Below, piece by piece: positions 28,595 to 38,624 of a DNA stretch of 64,000 nt; within the stretch, counting starts at the first letter, position 1; every line of letters starts with the position of its first letter. The notes below the pieces were generated by a model that saw nothing but the letters and a program-made list of their open reading frames with translations, was not told the DNA's origin and searched no databases. The position numbers and the translations under genes were made by a program. Origin of the DNA: Oribacterium sinus (GTDB taxonomy: Bacteria > Bacillota > Clostridia > Lachnospirales > Lachnospiraceae); assembly GCF_014202695.1 (NCBI RefSeq), contig NZ_JACHHH010000003.1, positions 1-64,000 of the forward strand, read 5' to 3'.

Positions 28595-31261
28595 CTACTC
28601 CTTTACATCCATTTTTTCCAGTTCCAGCCCCCGCTTTCTTCCTCTGGGAAGTCTGCCGGTATAAACCTTTACAGGATAGGGACTGTGGCCTCTCTTTCGA
28701 CTTCTTCCGTTAGGAATTTTATCATGGGGAATCTTCACCCGCAGGTTCTCCGCTACAGGGTGCTCCAAGCTTTTCGGTGCCGACCCCAGCTTCTTCCGAA
28801 TCAAGAGAAATGCTGCAAAGAAAAGAATCGCCGTAAAGCTTAATAAGAGTCCGAATCTCCAGCCCTCCGGCGTATATTGTAAACGAATGGCATGCTGTCC
28901 TTCCGATACGGGCACGCCCAAAAATCCCGTAAATATTGCCTCCGGCTCCACCTGATTTCCATCTACTGTGACCTTCCAGCCCGGATCATAGGGAATACTG
29001 AAGAAAACCTTGCCCTCTTCCTTAGCCTGCACAGTACCTTCTATCGTTCTTGCATTCATTTTACCAAGCTTAAATCCTCGTCCGGACAAAGCTTCCACAA
29101 AATCGGAAAGTACATCATAGTGAAAACGATACACGGTGGCATCCATGCTCTGCCCCTCCGTCTTGGAGCTGAGCTTTACTTCCGTTCCGGCTGAAAGATA
29201 GCCTAAATCCAACAAATACCCTCTATCCACATGGTCATAGCTTTTTTCTCTCTCCGGAAATTGCACCTTAACCTCTTCCACCTTCGTGTTATTCACATAG
29301 GCAAAATAGTGACCTTCCTCGTCTGCAGTAAAACTGTAATCTTCTCCTTCTCTTTCTCCCAGAATGGTTTCCAGAGCATTTTCCCCTGTCAAAGATTCGG
29401 AAATACTGTTTTGTACCAATGCCGGAGTTCCCGCCTTTTCATTCCACTGATTCAGCTCCTCTTCGCTTAAAGCAAAGCCTACAGGCAGTGTTTGGGTATT
29501 TTCATACAGGCGATAGTCTCCCTCTCCTGTCCAATAAGCCAGCCCCTGCTCCTCCCCATTCTTCAATTCTTCCTTAGTAATCAGATATTTGACCGAAAGA
29601 AGACTATTCATCAAGGGTGTGGCCCCATTAATCGCGTAAGCATTGGTGGAAGCTTCCATTCCCAAGAGAGTATAAACCTCAGACATTTTTCCGTAGGCCG
29701 TGGAGGAGAAAATAGAGGCACTGGGATACTGCATAAGAGCTCCATCATCCTTGGTTTTTCGGTCCGCCCTATCCACACGGTAAAAATCGGAGTCCTCCAG
29801 CTTCACTTCCGAAAGCAGCGTAGCCGTTTCCTTCTGTCCCTCCAGATAATTTGCCCGATTGGTGGTGGGCACGGAGGTTACCGCCATATTTGCCGTAGCT
29901 TCTATAAAGCAAAGAGCCAATAAGGTATAGAAAAAGCTTCTTGGGGTAAATGCTTTTTTCTCCAGCACGAAAAGAAGGTAGTACAAAAAGCTGAAGAGCA
30001 TACCCATATAGAAGACAGACCAGTGAAAGCCCTCCGCCGTAATCAGCTTCTGGCACAAAAGCGCAAAAACAAAGCAAAGGAAGAAGGAAAGACTATAGTC
30101 TTTTTTCGTATTGCCTTTACGCTTCACCATAAGCTCCGCCCCCTGGGTAAGGAGGAGAAAAATGTATAAGAAGCTCTGTCTTGCAGGCAGGCTGTTGGGA
30201 TAATGAAAGCCATGCCAGATAAAATTCAAAACATTGATAGAAAAGCTTAAAAAGAAGAAAATGCTCAGGATAGCGTAAAAGCATTTTCGAGAAAGGGAAA
30301 TGCTTTGATTTCGGTAGTACAAGGGAATTAAGAAGAGCAACAAAGTCCCTGCATAAATATTAGGCCAATGCTTTAATCCCTGCTCCGTTTCCACAAAGGC
30401 AAATTGTCTGGCAAGCATATCGATAATGCCAAAGTATTGGGTAAAGGTCTTCGGAAAGGAAATGCTGGAAGAGGCGGTAAAGCGCAAGGCAAAATAGGCC
30501 GGGAGCAGAAAAACCGCCGCCATTGCCCCGGCCAACAAGGAATACAGGCCGAAGCGAAAAAGAATGAGAAAAATCCCCTGTCTTCTTTCCCGAAGGATAA
30601 AGAAAAACTGGAACAGAAAATATACCACCAAAAAAAGGCAGATCATAATGCTGATATAATAATTGGAAAGAATGGAAAGTGCCAAGCTTACCGTATAAAG
30701 CCCTACCTCTCCTCTATCCATCATTCGCTCTAAGCCCAGGAGAATCAAAGGGAAAAGCAGTACACAATCCAGCCACATTACATTCCAGGAATAGGCCGCA
30801 ATGTAACCGGACAGGGCATAAAACAATGCAAAGATAATAAAGTAAGGACTGTTTTTCTGAAAATGATAACGAAAATACAGGGAAGCCGTCGCTCCTGTCA
30901 GCGCAATTTTCAGAAGCACCAGATAGCTTACATACTCAATCACCAAGCCTTTAGGAAAAAGCAAAATAAACCAATTTAAAGGACTGGCCAGATAGTAGGC
31001 AATCAAAGCAATAAAATTGCTGCCAAGACCTATATGAAAGCTATAGAGTAAAGATTCCCCGGATTGCAGCTTTCTTTGAAATTCCTGAAAAAAGGGAGCG
31101 TACTGGTGATATAAGTCCGTACGCAAAAAGCTTTCTTTTCCAAATGGAAATACTCCCTTTGCCACAAAAATCCCCAACATGGCCAGAAGGGGGAGCAGGA
31201 AGGAAATGATTTCCTGCTTTCCTAAACGGATTTTCTCGAAAGCGCTTCTCTCTTTATTCAT
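28595..31261 (-). CDS. YfhO family membrane protein (GT-C fold glycosyltransferase-like)
   Basis: 888 residues. About thirteen membrane helices in the first 460 residues, with the first outer loop carrying the conserved acidic region SFLRTDLYHQYAPFFQEF (Asp near residue 49) typical of GT-C enzymes. A large extracytoplasmic beta-rich domain follows (about 480-830), one last helix near 832-850, and a basic tail. YfhO of Bacillus subtilis takes part in glycosylating lipoteichoic acid; GtrA next door (12 bases upstream) supplies a lipid-linked sugar flippase, so the two probably act together in envelope glycosylation. Confidence 0.9.
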   Translation of the reverse strand: MNKERSAFEKIRLGKQEIISFLLPLLAMLGIFVAKGVFPFGKESFLRTDLYHQYAPFFQEFQRKLQSGESLLYSFHIGLGSNFIALIAYYLASPLNWFILLFPKGLVIEYVSYLVLLKIALTGATASLYFRYHFQKNSPYFIIFALFYALSGYIAAYSWNVMWLDCVLLFPLILLGLERMMDRGEVGLYTVSLALSILSNYYISIMICLFLVVYFLFQFFFILRERRQGIFLILFRFGLYSLLAGAMAAVFLLPAYFALRFTASSSISFPKTFTQYFGIIDMLARQFAFVETEQGLKHWPNIYAGTLLLFLIPLYYRNQSISLSRKCFYAILSIFFFLSFSINVLNFIWHGFHYPNSLPARQSFLYIFLLLTQGAELMVKRKGNTKKDYSLSFFLCFVFALLCQKLITAEGFHWSVFYMGMLFSFLYYLLFVLEKKAFTPRSFFYTLLALCFIEATANMAVTSVPTTNRANYLEGQKETATLLSEVKLEDSDFYRVDRADRKTKDDGALMQYPSASIFSSTAYGKMSEVYTLLGMEASTNAYAINGATPLMNSLLSVKYLITKEELKNGEEQGLAYWTGEGDYRLYENTQTLPVGFALSEEELNQWNEKAGTPALVQNSISESLTGENALETILGEREGEDYSFTADEEGHYFAYVNNTKVEEVKVQFPEREKSYDHVDRGYLLDLGYLSAGTEVKLSSKTEGQSMDATVYRFHYDVLSDFVEALSGRGFKLGKMNARTIEGTVQAKEEGKVFFSIPYDPGWKVTVDGNQVEPEAIFTGFLGVPVSEGQHAIRLQYTPEGWRFGLLLSFTAILFFAAFLLIRKKLGSAPKSLEHPVAENLRVKIPHDKIPNGRSRKRGHSPYPVKVYTGRLPRGRKRGLELEKMDVKE

Positions 31262-31273
31262 AGCATTTTCTCC

Positions 31274-31675
31274 TTACTTAAAAATCAAAAATTTGCTGGC
31301 AAAGTAATTTCCCACCAGATTAATGACCGAGCTACCCAGCCATCCCAGCCCATGGGAAAAATGTAAAATATCCACAAAAAATACCAGCAGGAAAAAACTG
31401 GCTATGCCGGAAAACACTCTCAGGGAAAAGAAAGAAAGAAATTCCTGAATTCCCTTCTTTTCCGTTTTTTGAAAGACAAAAAACTTATTTCCGTAGTAGG
31501 CAAAGACCACCGCCAGGAAGAAGGCAACCCCATAGGATATTTTATAGGAAAAAAAAGGAGAAATAGATTGCTTTTGCAAAAGAAGATCCAGAGCGTGATA
31601 AATCACGTAATTCACTAAAGTGGTGAGAATCCCCATTACAAGATATCGTATACTTTCTAATAATTGCTTATTCAT
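31274..31675 (-). CDS. GtrA family protein (probable lipid-linked sugar flippase)
   Basis: 133 residues from ATG 31675 (a GTG start at 31690 is possible). Four membrane helices; the N-terminal RYLVMGILTTLVNYVIYHAL and C-terminal NLVGNYFASKFLIF are characteristic. GtrA proteins move undecaprenyl-phosphate-linked glucose or similar across the membrane. AAGGTG lies 12 bases upstream. Directly followed by YfhO. Confidence 0.9.
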   Translation of the reverse strand: MNKQLLESIRYLVMGILTTLVNYVIYHALDLLLQKQSISPFFSYKISYGVAFFLAVVFAYYGNKFFVFQKTEKKGIQEFLSFFSLRVFSGIASFFLLVFFVDILHFSHGLGWLGSSVINLVGNYFASKFLIFK

Positions 31676-31783
31676 TATATTTTTTAACACCTTAAATTCT
31701 ATTCTTAGTTTTTGAACATGCCTAGTATACGAAAAGAGGGAAGGGAAAGCAAGAAGGGATAGGGAAGTCGAGGAAAATAAAAC

Positions 31784-31853
31784 GCTTTACAAAAAAAACA
31801 GCCCCGGCGTAGGGGCTAAGATTATCCCTGCGCCAAAGCTGTTTTTGTAAAGC
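31784..31853 (-). terminator. Large hairpin terminator after the CarD-like gene
   Basis: Outer stem GCTTTACAAAAACAGC / its complement and inner stem GGCGCAGGG / CCCTACGCC, with eight T residues on the minus strand. It separates the CarD-like gene from gtrA/YfhO. Confidence 0.85.
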
Positions 31854-31865
31854 TATGTATCCCTT

Positions 31866-31975
31866 ACTTGCTTACTGCCTTTGCTTTCTTACTGCCTTTA
31901 CTTTCTTATTGCTTTACTTTCTTACTGACTTTACTTTCTTACTGCCTTTACTTTTTTATTCCTTTACTTTCCTTC
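31866..31975. repeat. Degenerate CTTACTGCCTTTACTTT-type tandem repeat
   Basis: About six units of 16-19 bases built from CTTACT-GCCTTTACTTT, in the 3' region of the CarD-like gene before its terminator. Length varies by one to three bases between units. Pyrimidine-rich on the plus strand; no coding role seen. Confidence 0.75.
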
Positions 31976-32012
31976 CATCATTCCTTGGCGACTTCTCCAT
32001 CGACTCTATACT

Positions 32013-32522
32013 CTAGCCGGCCTTCTTGGGAGAATGGGCATGGATTCTTTCTTCCACTTCCACTCTGGGAATGCTGAGAGAAATGGAGAGCTCCTCATAA
32101 AGAATATCCTCTGCCTGCTCCATAAAGTGTAAGTCCAAAAGAGTAAGTTTTTTCCCCTGTCTTGCCCGTTCCACTCTTCTTTCCATCAAGGTCTTGATAA
32201 CCTGTAACAGCGCATCCGGCGCACAGCTTTTGATGCTGTCTCTGCAATTCTCTTCCCGCTGTTTCGGCGTCTTACATTGTAAAGCATGAATGTTCTCCAC
32301 ACCAAGCATAAAGCTTTCCGCCTGCTCTCTGGTCATTACCGAGCGCATATTGGTCTTGCCTGCCTCTACCGGAGCATATACGGCACCATCCGGTTTCTTT
32401 ACTGCCTGCAAGATATAATATTCTTTGTCTTTTGGAATTCCTTCTAAATTCAGGTGTGTCGTTCCGATAATCTTATGGACACCCTTACAGCCATAAACCA
32501 CATACGTGCCTGACTGGTACAT
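32013..32522 (-). CDS. CarD/CdnL-like transcription regulator
   Basis: 169 residues. The N-terminal Tudor-like RNA polymerase interaction domain (YQSGTYVVYGCKGVHKI, near 2-18) and the C-terminal helical DNA-binding domain (about 75-160) match the CarD_CdnL_TRCF family, which stabilises open promoter complexes, often at rRNA promoters. AGGAGGAG precedes ATG. Single gene with a strong terminator. Confidence 0.9.
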   Translation of the reverse strand: MYQSGTYVVYGCKGVHKIIGTTHLNLEGIPKDKEYYILQAVKKPDGAVYAPVEAGKTNMRSVMTREQAESFMLGVENIHALQCKTPKQREENCRDSIKSCAPDALLQVIKTLMERRVERARQGKKLTLLDLHFMEQAEDILYEELSISLSIPRVEVEERIHAHSPKKAG

Positions 32523-32688
32523 TTTCTCCTCCTATTCTATTGAGATAATTACGAATCTATTAAAAACTAGTTTTCATTGTAGCATTCTCCCAATAGGATT
32601 ACCAGCATTTTGCACGATTTATAAATTTTTTGTCTGACTTAAATAAAAAGAATTTATAAGTAATCGCTTTTTTATGCGTTTTTCTTTT

Positions 32689-33168
32689 TTACTTATGATA
32701 AGGCTCCCCTGCATTAATACGGAAGACTCTGTATATTTGCTCCAAAAGAATCACCCGCATAAGCTGGTGAGGGAAGGTCATGGCGGAGAAGCTTAAAGAA
32801 TAGTTGGCTCTGGAAAGGACGGAGGGGGCCAGACCCAGGGAGCCTCCAATCACAAAGCAAAATTCACTTTCTCCATGGAGGGCCTGCTTTTCCAAAAATT
32901 TGGCAAAGGCTATGGAATCCAACTCCTTTCCCAGGATGGCCAAGGCAATCACAAAGGCACGATCCGGAATTTTACTAAGAATTCTTTCTCCCTCCTTCTC
33001 CAAAACCTGTAAAACTTCCGTTTCACTGGCTTCTTCCTTGGTCTTTTCATCCGCCACTTCAATAATTTCCCATTTACAATAGGAAGAAAGGCGCTTTCCG
33101 TATTCAGAAAGTGCCTCTCGATAAAACTTCTCTTTGATTTTCCCAACCGCAATAATTTTAATGGTCAT
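32689..33168 (-). CDS. rlmH: 23S rRNA (pseudouridine1915-N3)-methyltransferase
   Basis: 159 residues, SPOUT fold. Signature [14 protein letters not shown] near residues 101-115 forms the SAM knot, and the C-terminus [24 protein letters not shown]...GEPYHK is the classic RlmH end. It methylates pseudouridine 1915 in helix 69. Downstream of the valS cluster with a short gap. Confidence 0.97.
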   Translation of the reverse strand: MTIKIIAVGKIKEKFYREALSEYGKRLSSYCKWEIIEVADEKTKEEASETEVLQVLEKEGERILSKIPDRAFVIALAILGKELDSIAFAKFLEKQALHGESEFCFVIGGSLGLAPSVLSRANYSLSFSAMTFPHQLMRVILLEQIYRVFRINAGEPYHK

Positions 33169-33211
33169 AGTGTCCCTATTCTGTATTTACTATGCATTGA
33201 GGATATATCCT

Positions 33212-33832
33212 TTACACTCTGCTTCTGGGATACTTCGTCACATCAAAGGAAATCAGCTTCTTATCCACGTAGCCCAGAGCGTCAAAGTAATAGTTCTTTC
33301 CCTCAATCAGATAGGAAATGTTGGTTTCTCCCTCTGCCTGTACCATGCCTCGGGGACGTCCCTGCTCATCCTTTTCAAAGTAAAAGATTTGATTCTTTCC
33401 CTTTTCGTCCGGAATGCTTGCCCATCCGGTAAGAACTACGCCGGCAGTATCACTGTTTTGCTCTTTATTATCGTACTGTGCGAAAAACCAGTGGCTATCC
33501 TCGTTAAACCAGCCTTCAGCCATCTTTCCTTCCGCATTGAAATAATAAAAACGATCTCCAATCTGTACCCAACGCTCCTTGGCATACTTCCAGGACTTAC
33601 TCTTTACGTCCAGATACAAAAGCTTCCAGGCGCTGTCTTCCTTTTCCCAGATATAGGCTGTGGTGCTTCCCTTCTTCACGCCGCTAAGCTCTTCCTTGCT
33701 GGCTGCCCTTTCCTCGGCATGTCCTTGAAAACTCTGAAAAGAAAAGAGGAACAAGAAGGAGAAAAGCAGGAGCAAAGCGCTCCATACTCTTCTCTTCTTT
33801 TCCTCTGCCGTTGTTCTCTCTGCTTTACACAT
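33212..33832 (-). CDS. Secreted protein with cell-wall-binding-type repeats
   Basis: 206 residues. Basic N terminus and hydrophobic stretch (about 17-35) form a signal peptide with likely cleavage after GHA (residue 39). Aromatic/Gly repeats WVQIGDRFYYFNAEGKMAEG near 88-107, HWFFAQYD and EGKNYYFDALGY near 177-188 resemble choline/glucan-binding CW repeats, though irregular. Probably surface-bound. GGGAGG precedes ATG; it follows valS by 31 bases and may be co-transcribed, without an obvious functional link. Confidence 0.75.
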   Translation of the reverse strand: MCKAERTTAEEKKRRVWSALLLLFSFLFLFSFQSFQGHAEERAASKEELSGVKKGSTTAYIWEKEDSAWKLLYLDVKSKSWKYAKERWVQIGDRFYYFNAEGKMAEGWFNEDSHWFFAQYDNKEQNSDTAGVVLTGWASIPDEKGKNQIFYFEKDEQGRPRGMVQAEGETNISYLIEGKNYYFDALGYVDKKLISFDVTKYPRSRV

Positions 33833-33863
33833 AAAACCTCCCGTCTACTCGGGAAGTTAAAGC

Positions 33864-36566
33864 TTAGGAAAGAGCCTTCTTTCTTTCCAGAACCTGCTCA
33901 AGCATCTGTCTGTACTTCATAGCCTTTTCTTCCTCCTCCTGCACCTTTTCCTTCGGTGCCTTGGACAGGAAGCGCTCATTCTTTAACATTCCCTCTGCAC
34001 GTTGAATTTCTTTCTTCAGCCTCTCCTCTTCCTTCTCCAAACGCTCTCTTTCCTGATCCAAATCCACCAGATCAGAGAAGGGAAGGAAAATGTTGGCCTT
34101 CGGTATCAAGACAGAAACAGCATTTTCAGGAATACCTGTTCTGTCTTGCTGTATTATAACATCCTGTGCATAAGCAAGGGTAGCAAAGAATACCTTACTA
34201 TGTGTAAACGTTTTTCTTAACCCCTCATCCTCGGTTACGAAGTAAACTGTAGCCTTTTTGGAAGGGGGAACATTCATTTCCGTACGAATATTTCGGATGG
34301 CACGAACCGCTTCCTTGATGGTCTCTCCCTCCTTCTCCGCCTCGGAAAAGTCCAGTTCTTCCGCGAAAACAGGCCAATCCGACAGCATCAGCATCTTCTC
34401 TTCTCCCGGGAATAAAGACTTTTCCGTGTCGTAAATCTCTTCCGTAATGAAGGGGCAGAAGGGATGCAACAAACTTAAGGAAGTTTTCAAAACCTTTAAG
34501 AGAGTCCAAAGGGCAAGAGTCTTGCTCTCTCCTCCCTCACTGTAGAGTCTGGGCTTTACCATCTCGATATACCAGTCACAGAACTCTTCCCAGATAAAGT
34601 TTTGAATCTTATCCAGGGCAATTCCCAGGTCAAAGGACTCTAAGTTTCTGGTCACCTCGGAAACGGTGTGGTTACACTTGGAAAGAATCCACCGGTCTGC
34701 CAACGCCAGGTTCTTGGGAAGCACGGAAAGCACCTCTTCCAGACTGGCTTCCTTCTTTCCTACCAGGGCCAGAAGAGCTTCTTTCTCCTCTTCCTTTACA
34801 TTCATAAAGAGGAAACGGGAAGCATTCCAAACCTTATTCATAAAGTTTCTGCTGGCTTCCACACGGCTATGATAGAAACGCATATCGTTTCCCGGGGCAT
34901 TTCCGGTAAGAAGCGTCATTCTCAAGGCATCCGCCCCGTAGGTTCCGATGATTTCCAAAGGATCGATTCCGTTTCCTAAGGACTTACTCATCTTTCTTCC
35001 CTGATCATCTCTAACGAGACCGTGAATCAGGACCTTCTTAAAAGGTGTCTTTCCGGTTTGCTCAATTCCGGAGAATACCATTCTAACTACCCAGAAGAAA
35101 ATGATGTCATAGCCGGTAACCAGCACATCCGTAGGATAGAAATACTTGTAATCTTCCGTCTCCTCCGGCCAGCCTAAAGTCTCAAAGGGCCAAAGGGCAC
35201 TGGAGAACCAGGTGTCAAGGGTATCCTCGTCCTGACGAAGGGATGCACTCTTACACTTTGGACAGCACTCCGGCTTTTCCAAAGATACGATTAGCTCTCC
35301 GCAGTCCTCACAGTAGTAAGCAGGAATGCGGTGTCCCCACCAAAGCTGACGGGAAATACACCAATCCTTGATATTTTCCAGCCAATGCAGGTAGGTCTTA
35401 CCGTAGTTTTCCGGAACAAATTCCAAATCTCCCTTGTTCAGCGCTTCGATAGCGGGCTTTGCCAGCTCTTCCATCTTCACAAACCACTGGGGCTTTACCA
35501 TAGGCTCAACGGTGGTTCCGCAACGATCATGCACACCTACATTGTGGCTGTGAGGCACCACCTTCTTTAAGAGTCCCTGCTTTTCTAAATCCTCCACCAT
35601 CTTCTTTCTGGCTTCATAACGATCCATGCCGTTATAGGGGGAGCCTTCACAGATAATCTTGGCATCATCCGTTAAGATGTTTAAAACCTCTAAGCCATGT
35701 CTTTCTCCTACAAGGAAGTCGTTGGGATCATGGGCAGGGGTAATCTTTACACAACCGGTTCCGAACTCCTTATCCACATAGGCATCCGCAATCACCGGAA
35801 TCACCCGGTCTGTCAAAGGCAGACGCAGTTCTTTTCCTACGATATCCTTATATCTTTCATCCTCCGGGTTTACAGCCACCGCCATATCACCTAAGAGAGT
35901 TTCCGGTCTGGTGGTAGCAATCTCCACAAAACGGCCTTCCTCTCCCACTACCGGGTAAAGGATGTGCCAGAAGGAGCCTTCCTGCTCCTCATGCAAAACC
36001 TCCGCATCGGAAATGGAGGTATTACAAACCGGACACCAGTTGATCATTCTGGAACCGCGGTAAATCAAGCCCTTTTTATACAGACGGACAAAGGTTTCCA
36101 GTACCGCATGGGAGCAGCCCTCGTCCATGGTAAAACGGAGACGATCCCAGTCCGGGGAGGAGCCCATCTTATGGAGCTGGTTGACAATACGATCCTCGTA
36201 CTCTTCCTTCCACTTCCAGGCCTCCTTTAAGAAGCCTTCTCTTCCCAGCTCCCACTTGTCAATGCCCATATCCTTCAGCTTATTGATAACCTTTACCTCT
36301 GTGGCAATGGCGGCATGATCCGTTCCCGGCTGCCACAAAGCCTCAAAGCCCTGCATTCTCTTAAAACGAATCAGGGTATCCTGTAAGGCATTGTCCAAGG
36401 CGTGTCCCATGTGCAGCTGCCCGGTAACATTGGGAGGCGGCATCATAATGGTAAAGGGCTTTTTATTCGGATTTACCTTTGCGGCGAAGGCATTTCCCTT
36501 CAGCCACTTTTCGTAGATACGGTCCTCTACCTCTTCCGGATTATATTGTTTTGCAAGTTCTTTCAT
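33864..36566 (-). CDS. valS: Valyl-tRNA synthetase
   Basis: 900 residues, class I synthetase. HMGH at residues 52-55, an editing domain (about 200-350), a Cys cluster (CEDCG...CCPKC near 415-435), GRKMSKSLGNGIDP near 535-548, an anticodon-binding domain and a C-terminal coiled coil (about 840-895) with LDQERERLEKEEERLKKE. It is embedded in a cluster with three poorly known genes upstream, and no T-box leader is visible at its 15-base upstream gap. Confidence 0.97.
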   Translation of the reverse strand: MKELAKQYNPEEVEDRIYEKWLKGNAFAAKVNPNKKPFTIMMPPPNVTGQLHMGHALDNALQDTLIRFKRMQGFEALWQPGTDHAAIATEVKVINKLKDMGIDKWELGREGFLKEAWKWKEEYEDRIVNQLHKMGSSPDWDRLRFTMDEGCSHAVLETFVRLYKKGLIYRGSRMINWCPVCNTSISDAEVLHEEQEGSFWHILYPVVGEEGRFVEIATTRPETLLGDMAVAVNPEDERYKDIVGKELRLPLTDRVIPVIADAYVDKEFGTGCVKITPAHDPNDFLVGERHGLEVLNILTDDAKIICEGSPYNGMDRYEARKKMVEDLEKQGLLKKVVPHSHNVGVHDRCGTTVEPMVKPQWFVKMEELAKPAIEALNKGDLEFVPENYGKTYLHWLENIKDWCISRQLWWGHRIPAYYCEDCGELIVSLEKPECCPKCKSASLRQDEDTLDTWFSSALWPFETLGWPEETEDYKYFYPTDVLVTGYDIIFFWVVRMVFSGIEQTGKTPFKKVLIHGLVRDDQGRKMSKSLGNGIDPLEIIGTYGADALRMTLLTGNAPGNDMRFYHSRVEASRNFMNKVWNASRFLFMNVKEEEKEALLALVGKKEASLEEVLSVLPKNLALADRWILSKCNHTVSEVTRNLESFDLGIALDKIQNFIWEEFCDWYIEMVKPRLYSEGGESKTLALWTLLKVLKTSLSLLHPFCPFITEEIYDTEKSLFPGEEKMLMLSDWPVFAEELDFSEAEKEGETIKEAVRAIRNIRTEMNVPPSKKATVYFVTEDEGLRKTFTHSKVFFATLAYAQDVIIQQDRTGIPENAVSVLIPKANIFLPFSDLVDLDQERERLEKEEERLKKEIQRAEGMLKNERFLSKAPKEKVQEEEEKAMKYRQMLEQVLERKKALS

Positions 36567-36581
36567 TTTCCCCTCCTGTAA

Positions 36582-37367
36582 CTAGGCTCTACCACGTATT
36601 TCTTCTTTCCAGGCTTCCAGCTTTTTCTCCGCTTCTTGGAAAAATGCCTCTTCTCCCTCGTTATAGGCATTCTTCAGCTCCAAAATTCCTTCCGCCTGCT
36701 CCGCTTCTTTCAAAGCGTCTTCCCATTCTGCCTGCCATTCCTTGACCAGGTCTTCCTCTACTCCCTGCCAAAGCTCCTTGTACCGATCCTTCGGAAAGGT
36801 AATCTGAGACAGGAAATACAATCTTCGTAAAGCAGCCTTATCCTGATTTTTTCTATATAATTTCGCAAAGGCATCTCCTGCTCTTTGAAACTGCTTTAAA
36901 TACAGGTAGGACTCTGCAATCTTACGAAGCCTTCTGCCATTTTCCTCCAAATGATATGCGTCCTGATAGGCATCCAAGGCCTTTCTGTATTTCTTTAAGG
37001 AAAAGAAGCTGTCTCCCATCCTTTCCTTCCGCTCCGGCTCGGATAGAGCCTGAATCCTTCTAAGCTCTAAGGAAAAGTCCTCCAGCTCTCTCTCCGTAAA
37101 ATAGGAGCACTCCCGAAGCAGACGGAAAAGCAAACGCTCCTCCCGCTCCCCCATGTCCTTTAATTGCTTCAGCTTTTCGGAAAGCATGGGGCGATTCAAG
37201 CCGGTACTGACCCATTCCAAAAGACGATGATCCACAAAATGCTCCGGAATCAGGAGGGGATACTTTCCCACCGCATAGCAAAGCTCCTCCAAGGAATAGA
37301 CAGAAATATCCAACCGCTCATAATAATAGGGAAATGTAGCTTCTTTTTGACATAAAATCACTGCCAT
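36582..37367 (-). CDS. TPR-like helical protein, function unknown
   Basis: 261 residues, mostly helical and highly charged. Residues about 135-210 contain TPR-like pairs (GDSFFSLKKYRKALDAYQDAY, then AESYLYLKQFQRAGDAFAKLY). The first 60 residues are a different conserved-looking block (YYYERLDISVYSLEELCYAV). No signal peptide. It is 3 bases from the gene at 37371 and 15 bases from valS, so an operon with tight coupling is likely. I do not recognise a function; a scaffold role with the two large partners upstream is inference. Confidence 0.8.
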   Translation of the reverse strand: MAVILCQKEATFPYYYERLDISVYSLEELCYAVGKYPLLIPEHFVDHRLLEWVSTGLNRPMLSEKLKQLKDMGEREERLLFRLLRECSYFTERELEDFSLELRRIQALSEPERKERMGDSFFSLKKYRKALDAYQDAYHLEENGRRLRKIAESYLYLKQFQRAGDAFAKLYRKNQDKAALRRLYFLSQITFPKDRYKELWQGVEEDLVKEWQAEWEDALKEAEQAEGILELKNAYNEGEEAFFQEAEKKLEAWKEEIRGRA

Positions 37368-37370
37368 ACA

Positions 37371-38609
37371 TTACTCCTTTCCCAAACTGATTCGCTCTTC
37401 AATCACCATACCGGAGGCAGGGTGCAAGTCTCCTAAGCCCCTATCCTCCACGGAAATCAAAATCGTGGACGCATCCACAAATCGACTCTTTAAAGAGAGC
37501 TTCGTGCAACGCTCCTCTCTCTTCGGAAAGCCTTCCAGTAGCATGCGAAGTTGCCTGCCCTTACTGCCCACAAAGGGCTGCACCGTAAAATCAATATAAT
37601 CCTGCTGATCCGGTAAGAGCAAAATCTCCTCTTCCTTTTCCAACCAGGCATCTCCCGCCTTTGCCAGATAGTAGGGGAATTCCCTTTCCTTCTGACTCAC
37701 TCGGACAGAAACATCATAGGCTACCCTGGTTTCACAAAGCAGAAGATACTCCTCCTCTTCTCCTCTTCCCAGGAGCTTTGCATATTCCAAGGCCCCGATG
37801 GCAAAGAGGAAGGATTCCACGCAAACTCTTCTTCCCTTTAAAAGTTTCTTCATAAAGCCCGGAGCAAAGTCCGTACTTTCAAAGCCCTTTCCGGACAAAA
37901 AGAAGGCACTGTAGACCTTCCCTCTGGTAATTTTATCGCTAAGACCGGAAAGAATCTGGTCCGCCATTCGCTTTCCCTGAGGCTTTTCCATAATGTCAAA
38001 GGAAATGGCCTCCGGCTGGGCTTCCCCCGCAGAAATGGCATACTTCTTCGCCCCCTTGGACACCTGCATTTCATAGTAGTGAAGCACCTGGTTGGAAAAC
38101 TCAAACATGCCCACCAAGCGGTTGTAGAGGGTTTTATCCTGCCTTAAAAGGTAGTGGGCAAAGGCCTCGGTGTGGCTGATGCACTGCACCGAATACTCCT
38201 CTCCGAAAAGCTTTCCCAAAAGCTCCTTTAATCTTTTAAAGAGCTCCGGCTCTCCATCCCGAAGGGTAAGGACTAAAGTATCCTTTCCCTCTTCCTCCGG
38301 AAGTTCCTTTTCCGCTATCCGCTTCTCTCCTTCTTTCAGCAGAAAACGAAGGAAGATCGACAGAAGCTCCTCCGCCTCATAGCACTGCCCTTCAATGGTG
38401 GCACTGCCTTTTTTCTTAAACAGGGACAAGAGCTTATCCACAAGAACTACTCCTCCGGTGAGATTCTTCTTATAGGCTTCCTCTCCGATGGAGAACTCTG
38501 TCCCTCGCTTCTCTCTACAAAGAAGGGTAGGAAAGCGATATGTATATTCTTCTTGATATAGGGAAATGTCGGTATAGTCATCCCCTAAACTAATGCCAAT
38601 GCTTTTCAC
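37371..38609 (-). CDS. Actin/Hsp70-fold-like protein, uncharacterised (possibly DUF5716)
   Basis: 412 residues. The start GISLGDDYTDISLY (5-18) resembles the first phosphate loop of actin/Hsp70 proteins; later blocks SHTEAFAHYLL near 149, VGMFEFSNQVLHYYEM near 170 and AFFLSGKGFES near 233 sit where the connector, second phosphate loop and adenosine loop would be, but the second loop lacks the usual Asp-Gly-Gly. The last 130 residues are beta-rich and end like an Hsp70 substrate domain (SILISVEDRGLG-type). I recall this type as DUF5716 in Lachnospiraceae, unverified. Tightly linked to its neighbours. Confidence 0.75.
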   Translation of the reverse strand: MKSIGISLGDDYTDISLYQEEYTYRFPTLLCREKRGTEFSIGEEAYKKNLTGGVVLVDKLLSLFKKKGSATIEGQCYEAEELLSIFLRFLLKEGEKRIAEKELPEEEGKDTLVLTLRDGEPELFKRLKELLGKLFGEEYSVQCISHTEAFAHYLLRQDKTLYNRLVGMFEFSNQVLHYYEMQVSKGAKKYAISAGEAQPEAISFDIMEKPQGKRMADQILSGLSDKITRGKVYSAFFLSGKGFESTDFAPGFMKKLLKGRRVCVESFLFAIGALEYAKLLGRGEEEEYLLLCETRVAYDVSVRVSQKEREFPYYLAKAGDAWLEKEEEILLLPDQQDYIDFTVQPFVGSKGRQLRMLLEGFPKREERCTKLSLKSRFVDASTILISVEDRGLGDLHPASGMVIEERISLGKE

Positions 38610-38624
38610 AAATACCTCTTTCTC

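Noticed and set aside
36567-36581. T-box leader for valS
   Set aside because: Only 15 bases separate valS from the preceding gene; there is no room for a T-box, and none was seen upstream of the cluster.
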